Source of the DNA: Streptomyces sp. CB02414
GTDB taxonomy: Bacteria; Actinomycetota; Actinomycetes; Streptomycetales; Streptomycetaceae
Direction: 5' to 3'
DNA: 64,000 nucleotides
NCBI RefSeq assembly: GCF_001905385.1
Contig: NZ_LIPF01000010.1
Span: 124,001-188,000 of the forward strand
Part shown: piece by piece, positions 16,473-24,039 of the stretch
Layout of the letters: each line of letters begins with the position of its first letter
How positions within the stretch are numbered: the stretch's first letter is position 1
Made by a program: the position numbers and the translations under genes
Notes under the pieces: model-generated
The model's input: the letters and a program-made list of their open reading frames with translations, nothing else
Told to the model about the DNA's origin: nothing
Databases searched by the model: none

Positions 16473-16991
16473 GCGACGCGCGCGGCGCGGAGCCAGGAAA
16501 CCGTCGTCGCGCGCCTGGCCGATCAGCCTGAGCGACCTGCGCCGGCTGTGCCCGGTCGCGCGCATCACCGCGAGGACCGGGTCGCCGCCCTCCTCCCGGG
16601 CCGCCCGGTACTCCCGAGCGACGAGCCGGCGCCCCTCCCTGCCGCCCGGCCAGGCGGGACGGGCGCGCCGCGGACCGGGCGACGCGGTCGCGGAACCGAC
16701 CGGCACGCAGGCGTCGGACAGCGGACTCTCCAGCCACTCGGCGAGTGCGGCCAGGTCATCGAGGGACAGCGGCGGCCGGGCCCGCACGTCCTCGACCCGC
16801 ACCCGCTGACCGGACAGCACGGCGAGCGCCTCCAGCCGGGCGCCGTCGGCGAAGGTGAGCCGGACGTCGAACCACGCGGCGGTGGTGGCACCCTCGCGCA
16901 CCACCCAGGTCTGCCGCACGGACATCTCGCCGTCGTCCGGACAGCGATCGGAAAGCTGAAGAGAACGATCAACGAAGGATGCGTCGAGCAT
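16470..16991 (-). CDS. DUF6214-like protein
   Basis: A 173-residue protein that I associate, with moderate confidence, with the Streptomyces DUF6214 family. It has an N-terminal beta-rich part (TTAAWFDVRLTFADGARLEA) and a C-terminal helical part ending in ATGHSRRRSLRLIGQARDDG, which could be a small HTH. Function is unknown. On the minus strand a TACGTT box (16998-17003) ends 6 nt before the ATG at 16991, which supports this start and leaderless expression. It converges on the DUF305 gene over a shared palindrome. Confidence 0.65.
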   Translation of the reverse strand: MLDASFVDRSLQLSDRCPDDGEMSVRQTWVVREGATTAAWFDVRLTFADGARLEALAVLSGQRVRVEDVRARPPLSLDDLAALAEWLESPLSDACVPVGSATASPGPRRARPAWPGGREGRRLVAREYRAAREEGGDPVLAVMRATGHSRRRSLRLIGQARDDGFLAPRRARR

Positions 16992-17149
16992 ACACAGAAC
17001 GTAACCGAATGATCACATTCCATACGAACGGAACACGCGCGGAAGACGCGCCGTTCACCGGGCGCAGCACCCTGTCAGCGCAGCGGGGGCGGTGGGATGC
17101 TGGAGACCCAGCGACCTGACTTCGCCCGCCCCGGACAAGGAGTTCCGCC

Positions 17150-18502
17150 GTGCTGCGTGTCGCCGTCGTCGGCTCGGGACCGAGCGGGTGCTACACCGCG
17201 CAGAGCCTCGTCCAGCTCGGCCAGGACGTCCGCGTCGACGTCCTGGACCGGCTGCCGTGCCCGTACGGGCTGGTGCGGTACGGCGTGGCGCCCGACCACG
17301 AGAAGATCAAGTCACTGCAGAACGCCCTGCGTACGGTGCTGGAGCACGAGCGGGTGCGGTTCCTGGGCGCGGTCCCGGTGGGTCCCGGTGGAGTACCGGC
17401 CGCCCGGCTGCGGGAGCTGTACCACGCGGTGGTGTACTGCGTGGGCGCCGCCGCCGACCGGCGGCTGGGCATCCCCGGCGAGGACCTGCCGGGCAGCTGG
17501 TCGGCGACCGAGTTCGTGTCCTGGTACAGCGCCCATCCGGACGCCGTGGACGCCGGGTTCCTGCGCGGAGTGCGGTCGGCGGTGGTGATCGGGGTGGGCA
17601 ACGTCGCCGTCGACGTGGCGCGGATGCTGGTGCGCGGGGCGGCGGAGCTGCGCGGCACCGACGTTCCGCAGGCCGCCCTGGACACGTTCGCCGCCGGCCG
17701 GGTGGCCGACGTGCACATGGTGGGCCGCAGGGGGCCCTCTCAAGCCCGTTTCACCACCAAGGAGCTGCGCGAGCTCGGCGCCCTGCCGGACACGGCCGTA
17801 CTGGTGGAGCCGGCCGAGCCGGCGCTGGACCCGGCGTTCCGTGACCCCTCGGGCCTGCCCGGCACGCAGCGCCGCAACGTGGAGGTGCTGCGGGGCTGGG
17901 CCGACCGGCCCGCACCGGACGCCGCCCGCCGGCTCCGCCTGCGCTTCTTCCTGCGCCCGGTGGAGCTGATCGCGGGCGCCGACGGCCGGGTGGGCGCCGT
18001 GCGCTTCGAGCGGACCCGGCCGGACGGGCGCGGCGGTGTGACCGGCACGGGGCGCTACGAGGAGATCCGGGCCGGGCTGGTGCTGCGGTCGGTGGGCTAC
18101 CGCGGAGTGCCCCTGGAAGGGCTGCCGTTCGACGCGGCGAGCGGCACGGTGCCGCACCGGGCGGGACGCGTCCTGCGCGCGGGCGCCGTCGCCCCCGGCG
18201 AGTACGTGGCCGGCTGGATCAAGCGGGGTCCGACGGGGGTCATCGGCACCAACCGGCCCTGCGCGAAGGAGACGGTGACGTCCCTGCTGGCGGACGCACC
18301 CGTACTCGTACGGCGGGACCTCCCCACGGGCGACCCCCTCGGTCCGTTGCGGGCCGAAGGCGCCGAGCCGGTCGAGTGGAGCGGCTGGCGGGGCATCGAG
18401 CGGGCCGAGGCGGAACTCGGCGCCTCACTGGGGCGGCAGGTCGTGAAGCTGCCCGACTGGGAGTCACTGCTGGCGGCGGCGCGCGGGGCGGCGGACCGCT
18501 AG
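17150..18502 (+). CDS. ferredoxin-NADP+ reductase-like FAD oxidoreductase (FprA type)
   Basis: A 450-residue flavoprotein of the adrenodoxin reductase/FprA type. The FAD loop is VVGSGPSGCYTA (6-17), followed by PYGLVRYGVAPDHEKIK (38-54), the NADP site VVIGVGNVAVDVARM (145-159), VGRRGPSQARFT, and the C-terminal GWIKRGPTGVIGTNR. It should move electrons between NADPH and a ferredoxin, for example for cytochrome P450s; no ferredoxin or P450 gene is adjacent. The start is the GTG at 17150 after AAGGAG. Its TAG stop directly abuts a MITE-like element. Confidence 0.88.
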   Translation: MLRVAVVGSGPSGCYTAQSLVQLGQDVRVDVLDRLPCPYGLVRYGVAPDHEKIKSLQNALRTVLEHERVRFLGAVPVGPGGVPAARLRELYHAVVYCVGAAADRRLGIPGEDLPGSWSATEFVSWYSAHPDAVDAGFLRGVRSAVVIGVGNVAVDVARMLVRGAAELRGTDVPQAALDTFAAGRVADVHMVGRRGPSQARFTTKELRELGALPDTAVLVEPAEPALDPAFRDPSGLPGTQRRNVEVLRGWADRPAPDAARRLRLRFFLRPVELIAGADGRVGAVRFERTRPDGRGGVTGTGRYEEIRAGLVLRSVGYRGVPLEGLPFDAASGTVPHRAGRVLRAGAVAPGEYVAGWIKRGPTGVIGTNRPCAKETVTSLLADAPVLVRRDLPTGDPLGPLRAEGAEPVEWSGWRGIERAEAELGASLGRQVVKLPDWESLLAAARGAADR

Positions 18503-18720
18503 GGCCTGTCCGGCGGATCAGGTCGCAGAAACGGTGCGGCGCCTCGTCGACGCAGGTGAGCGGGGGCGATGGGGCCCCTCCCGCGCATGGGGGTCCCCCC
18601 GCTCGAGCGGAGCCGAGAGTGGGGGAGCAGTCGAGCGTGGAGGAGTCGGCAACCGACGACAACGCGGCCGATGGCCGTGCCGGCCCCCCCGTCTGCGGCG
18701 TGATCCGCCGGACAGGTCCC
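18503..18720. mobile_element. MITE-like element with terminal inverted repeats
   Basis: The left end GGCCTGTCCGGCGGATCA (18503-18520) is repeated in inverse orientation at 18701-18718 (TGATCCGCCGGACAGGTC) with one mismatch in 18. The roughly 218-bp element has no transposase and no convincing reading frame. Its interior includes the palindrome CCGCTCGAGCGG (18599-18610) and G/C runs that can form a long hairpin. Ends of this type are, from memory, common in Streptomyces and linked to IS5-like elements. A target duplication is not clear. It fills the gap between the FprA-like stop and the convergent ArsR gene. Confidence 0.7.
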
Positions 18721-18738
18721 AGCTCCTCGCGGACGCCG

Positions 18739-19101
18739 TCAGCCGGTGCCGAGACGGGCGGCCTGACGGGCCGCCGCCGCCAGCAGGGCGTCCAGCAGCC
18801 CCGGGAAGAGGGCGTCCAGGTCGTCCCTGCGCAGGCCGTTCATCTTGGCCGTGCCCCGGTAGGTCTGCCGGATCACCCCGCTCTCCCGCAGCACCCGGAA
18901 GTGGTGCGTGGTCGTGGACTTCGTCACCGGCAGGACGAAGTGGGAGCAGGAGAGGAGCGCGTCGCTGTCGGCGGCGAGTTCCCGCACGATCCGCAGCCTC
19001 ATCGGATCGGAGAGCGCGTGCAGCACTCCTTCCAGCCGGATGTCGTCGCGTGCCGGGTGGGGCAGGTCGCGGGTGCCGGCGGCGGGGGCGGCGGGGGTCA
19101 C
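18739..19101 (-). CDS. ArsR family transcriptional regulator
   Basis: A 120-residue winged-helix regulator: LEGVLHALSDPMRLRIVREL opens the ArsR domain, and TKSTTTHHFRVLRESGVIR is the recognition HTH. The C-terminus is an Ala-rich helix. No paired metal-binding Cys motif is evident (one Cys in LLSCSHF), so it probably senses something other than arsenic or zinc. The start is the GTG at 19101 behind GGAG. It is divergent from an old yellow enzyme gene, with two identical TACGA-6-TCGTA repeats between them, so it most likely controls both. Confidence 0.85.
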   Translation of the reverse strand: MTPAAPAAGTRDLPHPARDDIRLEGVLHALSDPMRLRIVRELAADSDALLSCSHFVLPVTKSTTTHHFRVLRESGVIRQTYRGTAKMNGLRRDDLDALFPGLLDALLAAAARQAARLGTG

Positions 19102-19165
19102 GGCGGCTCCAGATGGTCCGGGAGGGGCCCGCTGTCCGGCAGGGGCTCCGTCGAAGGCTCCATGG

Positions 19166-19181
19166 TACGAGAGACATCGTA
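19166..19181. promoter_or_regulatory. ArsR-type operator, site 1
   Basis: TACGA (19166-19170), six bases and TCGTA (19177-19181) form a perfect inverted repeat immediately upstream of the TTGACA box of the oxidoreductase gene. The same pattern recurs 34 bp downstream. Confidence 0.65.
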
Positions 19182-19183
19182 GT

Positions 19184-19213
19184 TTGACACCCACCGTACT
19201 ACGAGGGTTATCG
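19184..19213 (+). promoter_or_regulatory. promoter of the old yellow enzyme gene
   Basis: TTGACA (19184-19189) is a perfect -35 box. A weak -10 (TTATCG, 19208-19213, 18-nt spacer) lies inside operator site 2. The core promoter is therefore bracketed by two operators, which fits repression by the divergent ArsR protein. Confidence 0.55.
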
Positions 19214-19215
19214 TA
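19200..19215. promoter_or_regulatory. ArsR-type operator, site 2
   Basis: TACGA (19200-19204), six bases and TCGTA (19211-19215) repeat the pattern of site 1 exactly in the arms. It overlaps the likely -10 region of the oxidoreductase promoter and lies 40 bp before the ATG at 19255. Confidence 0.65.
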
Positions 19216-19254
19216 CGACCGTTCCTTCCACCCCGACCAAGGGAGCAGCCCGCC

Positions 19255-20334
19255 ATGAGCGCCCTCTTCCAGCCCCTCCAGCTGCGCGGCACCACGATTC
19301 CCAACCGGATCTGGATGTCGCCGATGTGCCAGTACTCCGCCGCGCCGGAGGGTCCCATGGCGGGCGTCCCGGGCGACTGGCACTTCGCGCACTACGGCGC
19401 CCGCGCGGTCGGCGGCACCGGGCTGATCGTCGTCGAGGCCACCGGCGTGTCGCCCGAGGGCCGGATCTCGCCGCAGGACCTGGGCCTGTGGAACGACACC
19501 CAGACCGAGGCCTTCCGGCGGATCACCGACTTCCTGCGCTCCCAGGGGACGGTGCCGGCGATCCAGCTGGCCCACGCGGGCCGCAAGGCCTCGACCGCAC
19601 AGCCCTGGAAGGGCGGGGCGCCCGTCGGCCCGGACGCGCACGGCTGGCAGCCGGTGGCGCCGAGCGCGCTGCCCTTCGACGACCGCCACCCGGTGCCTAC
19701 CGAGCTGACCTCCGCGCAGATCCGAGAAATTGTCGGACAGTTCGCGGATGCGGCCCGCCGGGCCCTCGCCGCCGGTTTCGAGATCGCCGAGATCCACGGC
19801 GCCCACGGCTACCTGATCCACGAGTTCCTGTCGCCGCACTCCAACCACCGCACCGACGCCTACGGCGGCTCGTACGAGAACCGCACCCGCTTCGCCCTCG
19901 AGGTCGTCGACGCCGTACGCGCGGTGTGGCCGGACGACAAGCCGCTGTTCTTCCGGATCTCGGCGACCGACTGGCTGGAGGAGGGCGGCTGGACGCCCGA
20001 GGACACCGTCCGCTTCGCCCGCGACCTCCAGGCCCACGGCATCGACCTGCTCGACGTCTCCACGGGCGGCAACGCCCCGCGCGTGAGGATCCCCACCGGC
20101 CCCGGGTACCAGGTGCCGTTCGCCGAGCGCGTCAAGGCCGGGACCACGCTGCCGGTCGCCGCCGTCGGCCTGATCACCGACGCCGGGCAGGCCGAGAAGG
20201 TCCTGGCCAACGGCGAGGCCGACGCGGTGCTGCTGGGCCGCGAGCTGCTGCGCGAGCCGTCGTGGGCGCAGCACGCGGCGCGGGAGCTGGGCGACGCGGT
20301 CCGGATGCCGGATCAGTACGGGTGGGCCGTGTGA
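19255..20334 (+). CDS. NADH:flavin oxidoreductase, old yellow enzyme (YqjM-like)
   Basis: A 359-residue FMN TIM-barrel ene-reductase. The thermophilic-like OYE marker SPMCQYSA (22-29, Cys25) is present, along with QLAHAGRKAS, the substrate-binding HGAHGYLIHEFLSP, and SNHRTDAYGGSYENRTRF. C-terminal AVGLITDAGQAEKVL and DAVLLGRELLREP bind the FMN phosphate. It reduces activated C=C bonds of unsaturated aldehydes, ketones or nitro compounds with NAD(P)H and probably serves detoxification. The start is the ATG at 19255 behind GGGAG. The divergent ArsR protein and its two operators suggest induction by reactive electrophiles, which is inference. Confidence 0.92.
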   Translation: MSALFQPLQLRGTTIPNRIWMSPMCQYSAAPEGPMAGVPGDWHFAHYGARAVGGTGLIVVEATGVSPEGRISPQDLGLWNDTQTEAFRRITDFLRSQGTVPAIQLAHAGRKASTAQPWKGGAPVGPDAHGWQPVAPSALPFDDRHPVPTELTSAQIREIVGQFADAARRALAAGFEIAEIHGAHGYLIHEFLSPHSNHRTDAYGGSYENRTRFALEVVDAVRAVWPDDKPLFFRISATDWLEEGGWTPEDTVRFARDLQAHGIDLLDVSTGGNAPRVRIPTGPGYQVPFAERVKAGTTLPVAAVGLITDAGQAEKVLANGEADAVLLGRELLREPSWAQHAARELGDAVRMPDQYGWAV

Positions 20335-20355
20335 GGCGGCACAGCGCGGCAGGCG

Positions 20356-20384
20356 TTGACTAGAAAGCGCTTACCCTCTACGGT
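20356..20384 (+). promoter_or_regulatory. pectate lyase promoter with a LacI-type operator
   Basis: TTGACT (20356-20361), a 17-nt spacer and TACGGT (20379-20384) make a near-consensus promoter about 150 bp before the pectate lyase gene. GAAAGCGCTTAC (20363-20374), with a perfect AAGCGCTT core, sits inside the spacer. That core is typical of LacI-family sugar regulators in Streptomyces, so the gene is probably repressed without its inducer. Confidence 0.6.
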
Positions 20385-20533
20385 CCGTTCATCAGCATGA
20401 CCGCTGCGGACGCGATGTCCGGCAAGGCCCCACACCTGCCCCATCGCGTCCGCACGGCATCGAGCAGCACCATGCACAGCGTTCACGTACATGTTCCGTT
20501 CCACCCCCACTCCCCCACGGAAGGGACCCGAAC

Positions 20534-21337
20534 ATGACTGCTGCGACACGCCCCCACGGGCGGCGGCGCGCCGCGACCGGCGCACTGGCCGCACTCGGAC
20601 TCTCGGTTGGCATGCTCATGACCACCGGAGCCACCTCGGCACAGGCCGCCACCTGGCCGACGCCCAACGGCAGCGAGGGCGTCTCCGCCACCATCCCGGT
20701 CTCCGGCACCAAGGACTACGGGATGAAGCGCCTCTACGGCACCGGCGACCTCGGCTCCGGCGGCCAGGACGAGGACCAGGGGCCGATCCTGGAACTGGCT
20801 CCCGGCGCCGTCCTCAAGAACGTGATCATCGGCGCACCGGCCGCCGACGGCATCCACTGCAAGGGCAGCTGCACCCTGCAGAACGTCTGGTGGGAGGACG
20901 TCGGCGAGGACGCGGCGACCTTCCGCGGCTCCTCGTCGTCGAACGTCTACACGGTCACCGGCGGCGGTGCGAAGGAGGCCGGTGACAAGGTCTTCCAGTT
21001 CAACGGTGCCGGGACGCTCAACGTGTCGGACTTCGCCGTGAAGAACTTCGGCACCTTCGTCCGCTCCTGCGGCAACTGCTCGACGCAGTACAAGCGCACC
21101 ATCAACCTCGACTCGATCGAGGTGGGCTGGAAGGGCAGCCGGATCGCCGGCATCAACACCAACTACGGCGACAGCGCCACGCTGCGCGACATCACCGTCG
21201 TCGGGGACGACGACCGGAAGATCGTCCCGTGCCAGAAGTACATCGGCAACGACGACGGCGACGAGCCGGACTCGAACGGCTCGGGCCCCGACGGCACCCA
21301 CTGCAGGTACGGGGCGTCGGACATCACCTACCAGTGA
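20534..21337 (+). CDS. secreted pectate lyase (PL3 family)
   Basis: A 267-residue exported enzyme. The Arg-rich signal peptide (RPHGRRRAATGALAALGLS, Tat-like) ends near SAQA-ATWP. The mature part matches polysaccharide lyase family 3: LELAPGAVLKNVIIG, ADGIHCKGSCTLQNVWWEDV, GEDAATFRG, and FVRSCGNCSTQYKR. It should cleave polygalacturonate by beta-elimination with calcium outside the cell. No carbohydrate-binding module is attached. It stands alone with a promoter carrying a LacI-type operator, which fits induction by plant sugars. Its 3' end overlaps the convergent PaaX-like gene by 14 bp. Confidence 0.88.
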   Translation: MTAATRPHGRRRAATGALAALGLSVGMLMTTGATSAQAATWPTPNGSEGVSATIPVSGTKDYGMKRLYGTGDLGSGGQDEDQGPILELAPGAVLKNVIIGAPAADGIHCKGSCTLQNVWWEDVGEDAATFRGSSSSNVYTVTGGGAKEAGDKVFQFNGAGTLNVSDFAVKNFGTFVRSCGNCSTQYKRTINLDSIEVGWKGSRIAGINTNYGDSATLRDITVVGDDDRKIVPCQKYIGNDDGDEPDSNGSGPDGTHCRYGASDITYQ

Positions 21338-22088
21338 CGCGCATGCGGACCTGCCCGGCCTGCTCCCGCTGGTATCGCGCGTAGGCCTCCCGCAGGGCCG
21401 CTCCCGGCCAGTCGGACGGGAGGAGTTCGGGGGGCAGGACCGGGTCGGCCAGCAGATGGCGCACGACGGCCGCGAATACGGTGAGCCGGTCGGCCGGCCG
21501 CCGGGCCCGGCCGACCCGGTCGAGCAGCGCCCCGGCCGTGGCGGACCAGGCGTCCAGTGGCCACAGGTCCGCCGCCAGGTCGCGGGCCGGACGTGCGGGC
21601 CGCGAGGCGTGGCGCTCGGCCACCCGGTCCAGCTCGGCGGGCAGCGGCCGGCACAGATTGGCGGGGCGCAGCCACACGCCCTCCCGGAGCTCGGCCAGAC
21701 GCAGGGCGGTCAGCCGGGCCCGCAGGTCGGCACGTTCGGCCGCGCCGCGTCCCGTCGCGGTGACCACGACCATCTCCCAGTCGCCCTCCCACGCGCGCGT
21801 GTGCGGGCGTACGGCCTCGTCCTGCCGCCGCTGGCGTTCCAGCAGCCGCTCACTGAGGCGGTAGCCGGTGTCCGTGCGCCGCAGGTCACCGGCGGCGGCC
21901 ATCCGGCTGAGCGCCGCCCGCGCGGTGGACCCTCCGACGTCGAAGCCCTCCACCAGCCGCACCAGTTCCCGGGCCGGCAATTCGGGGGGATGCGCCCCGA
22001 GGAGCAGACTCAGGACCACCGACCGCGCGGACAGCGGGCGCAGTGCGGGGCCGTCCGGGGGCGCGGACTCGTTCACAGGCGTGCGCAC
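21324..22088 (-). CDS. PaaX-like transcriptional regulator
   Basis: About 255 residues resembling the PaaX family, which represses phenylacetate and related catabolic genes. The N-terminal winged HTH is in ELPARELVRLVEGFDVGG then STARAALSRMAAAGDL, and the PaaX-type middle and C-terminal domains include WEGDWEMVVV and VWLRPANL. The start is uncertain: in-frame GTGs at 22094, 22088 and 22076 and an ATG at 22157 are possible. I use 22088, with AGGGA about 12 nt upstream; the ATG at 22157 would fall at the edge of the palindrome. It is divergent from the acyl-CoA dehydrogenase gene and probably regulates it. Confidence 0.72.
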   Translation of the reverse strand: MRTPVNESAPPDGPALRPLSARSVVLSLLLGAHPPELPARELVRLVEGFDVGGSTARAALSRMAAAGDLRRTDTGYRLSERLLERQRRQDEAVRPHTRAWEGDWEMVVVTATGRGAAERADLRARLTALRLAELREGVWLRPANLCRPLPAELDRVAERHASRPARPARDLAADLWPLDAWSATAGALLDRVGRARRPADRLTVFAAVVRHLLADPVLPPELLPSDWPGAALREAYARYQREQAGQVRMRVTGR

Positions 22089-22158
22089 GGGTCGCACGTT
22101 TCCCTGACCACGTATCGGTCGTCCCTCCACATGAACCCGTACTCTACGTGCGTCCACT

Positions 22159-22198
22159 GTGTTGCACTATTGCTGCGTTCGCAGCAGGAGTGCAACAC
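22159..22198. promoter_or_regulatory. 40-bp interrupted palindrome between the paaX-like and aidB-like genes
   Basis: Outer arms GTGTTGCACT (22159-22168) and AGTGCAACAC (22189-22198) are perfect, as are inner arms TGCTGC (22171-22176) and GCAGCA (22181-22186) around GTTC. Only the dinucleotides between arms do not pair. It ends 8 nt before the acyl-CoA dehydrogenase ATG. It may be a double operator for the PaaX-like protein, a leader hairpin, or both. Confidence 0.7.
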
Positions 22199-22206
22199 TC
22201 GACGGT

Positions 22207-23889
22207 ATGACGACACTCGCGCAGGACCCGTACGGGGAGTCGGCGGGCCACCCTGAGGGGTACGCCACGCACGACGTCACCAACCAGCCCCCTCCCCTGG
22301 CCCCCTATGACGCCTGCGAGGACACGGCCCTGCTGGAGGGGCTGCGGCGGGAGGGCGCCGGGTGGGCCGAGGAGGAGCTGCGGCGGCTCGGCCTGCGGGC
22401 CGGGAGCGCCCAGGCGCAGGAGTGGGGCGACCTGGCCAACCGGCACGAACCCGTGCTGCGCACCCACGACCGGTACGGCAACCGGATCGACGAGGTCGAG
22501 TACCACCCGAGCTGGCACCACCTGATGCGGGTGGCCGTCGGCGAGGGTCTGGCCGGCTCCGCCTGGGCGGACGACCGGCCGGGCGCGCACGTCGCCCGGA
22601 CCGCCGGCGGGCTGGTCTGGGGGCACACCGAGGCGGGGCACGGGTGCCCCACGTCGATGACGTACGCCGCCGTTCCCGCGCTGCGCGCCGAGCCGGAGCT
22701 GGCGAAGGTCTACGAGCCGCTGCTGACCAGCCGGGAGTACGAGCCGGGGCTGCGCACGCCGGCCGGGAAGCGCGGCCTGCTGGCCGGCATGGGGATGACG
22801 GAGAAGCAGGGCGGCTCCGACGTCCGCACCAACACCACGGCTGCCACCCCGACCGCCGAGTCGGGGGTGTACACGCTGCGCGGGCACAAGTGGTTCACCT
22901 CGGCGCCCATGAGCGACGTCTTCCTGGTGCTGGCTCAGGCCCCCGGGGGCCTGTCGTGCTTCCTGGTGCCGCGTGTGCTGCCCGACGGCACCCGCAACAC
23001 CTTCCGCGTCCAGCGGCTGAAGGACAAGCTCGGCAACCGGTCCAACGCCTCGTCCGAGCCCGAGTTCGACGGGACGGTGGCCTGGCTGGTCGGGCCGGAG
23101 GGGCAGGGCGTCAAGACGATCATCGAGATGGTCAACTGCACCCGGCTGGACTGCGTCATGGCGTCGGCGACGCTGATGCGCAAGACGCTGGTCGAGGCCG
23201 GGCATCACGTACGGCACCGCACCGCGTTCGGCGCCCGGCTGGTCGACCAGCCGCTGATGCGCAACGTCCTGGCCGACCTGGCGCTGGAGTCGGAGGCGGC
23301 GACGACGCTCACGCTGCGGCTGGCGGGCGCCGCGGACCGGGCGGTGCGCGGGGACGCGGGTGAGGCGGCGTTCCGGCGGATCGCCACCGCCGTCGGCAAG
23401 TACTGGGTGACCAAGCGGGGACCGGCGTTCACCGCGGAGGCCCTGGAGTGCCTGGGCGGCAACGGCTACGTGGAGGAGTCGGGCATGCCCCGCCACTACC
23501 GTGAGGCTCCGCTGCTGTCGATCTGGGAGGGCTCGGGGAACGTCAACGCCCTCGACGTGCTGCGGGCGCTCGGCCGCTCCCCCGCCACCGCGCACGCCCT
23601 CTTCGACGAACTCGCCCTCGCCCGCGGGGCCGACGCCCGGCTGGACGCGGCCGTGGCCCGTCTGGCGGCGGGGCTGGCCGAGGCGTCCGAGACGGGTGCC
23701 CGCCGCCTGGTGGAGCTGATGGCCCTCACCCTCCAGGCCTCCCTCCTGGTCCGGCACGCCCCGCCCGCCGTCGCCGACGCGTTCTGCGCGAGCCGGCTCG
23801 GCGGCGACTGGGGGCACGCCTTCGGCACGCTGGCGTCCGGGGCCGACCTCGGCGGCATCCTGGAGCGCGCCCTGCCGCGAGAGGACTGA
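22207..23889 (+). CDS. acyl-CoA dehydrogenase family protein, AidB-like
   Basis: A 560-residue FAD protein. Its length and the blocks MGMTEKQGGSDVRTNTT (about 197-213) and YREAPLLSIWEGSGNVNALD are those of the AidB branch, which is longer than ordinary acyl-CoA dehydrogenases because of a C-terminal helical domain. E. coli AidB binds DNA and protects against alkylation, but its enzymatic role is unsettled; several actinobacterial relatives are annotated as isovaleryl-CoA or plain acyl-CoA dehydrogenases. No ribosome site lies at normal spacing before the ATG at 22207. The divergent PaaX-like gene suggests CoA-ester-responsive control. Confidence 0.85.
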   Translation: MTTLAQDPYGESAGHPEGYATHDVTNQPPPLAPYDACEDTALLEGLRREGAGWAEEELRRLGLRAGSAQAQEWGDLANRHEPVLRTHDRYGNRIDEVEYHPSWHHLMRVAVGEGLAGSAWADDRPGAHVARTAGGLVWGHTEAGHGCPTSMTYAAVPALRAEPELAKVYEPLLTSREYEPGLRTPAGKRGLLAGMGMTEKQGGSDVRTNTTAATPTAESGVYTLRGHKWFTSAPMSDVFLVLAQAPGGLSCFLVPRVLPDGTRNTFRVQRLKDKLGNRSNASSEPEFDGTVAWLVGPEGQGVKTIIEMVNCTRLDCVMASATLMRKTLVEAGHHVRHRTAFGARLVDQPLMRNVLADLALESEAATTLTLRLAGAADRAVRGDAGEAAFRRIATAVGKYWVTKRGPAFTAEALECLGGNGYVEESGMPRHYREAPLLSIWEGSGNVNALDVLRALGRSPATAHALFDELALARGADARLDAAVARLAAGLAEASETGARRLVELMALTLQASLLVRHAPPAVADAFCASRLGGDWGHAFGTLASGADLGGILERALPRED

Positions 23890-24039
23890 CGGCCCGCGCC
23901 GCGCATCCTCCGCGGACCTCGACATCACCGCGCTGACCTGCGGCGTCACCCTTTCCAGAGGTGACTGTCAGTGCCGGGGTGCAGACTGGCCCGTGTCCGA
24001 GACGAAGGCGTCGACGAGGACGCCGCGGAGGTGATCGGC

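Noticed and set aside
18739..20274. A 511-codon minus-strand protein fused to the ArsR domain
   Set aside because: The upstream three quarters are antisense to the old yellow enzyme and cross its promoter and operators. The ArsR domain has its own GTG and ribosome site at 19101.
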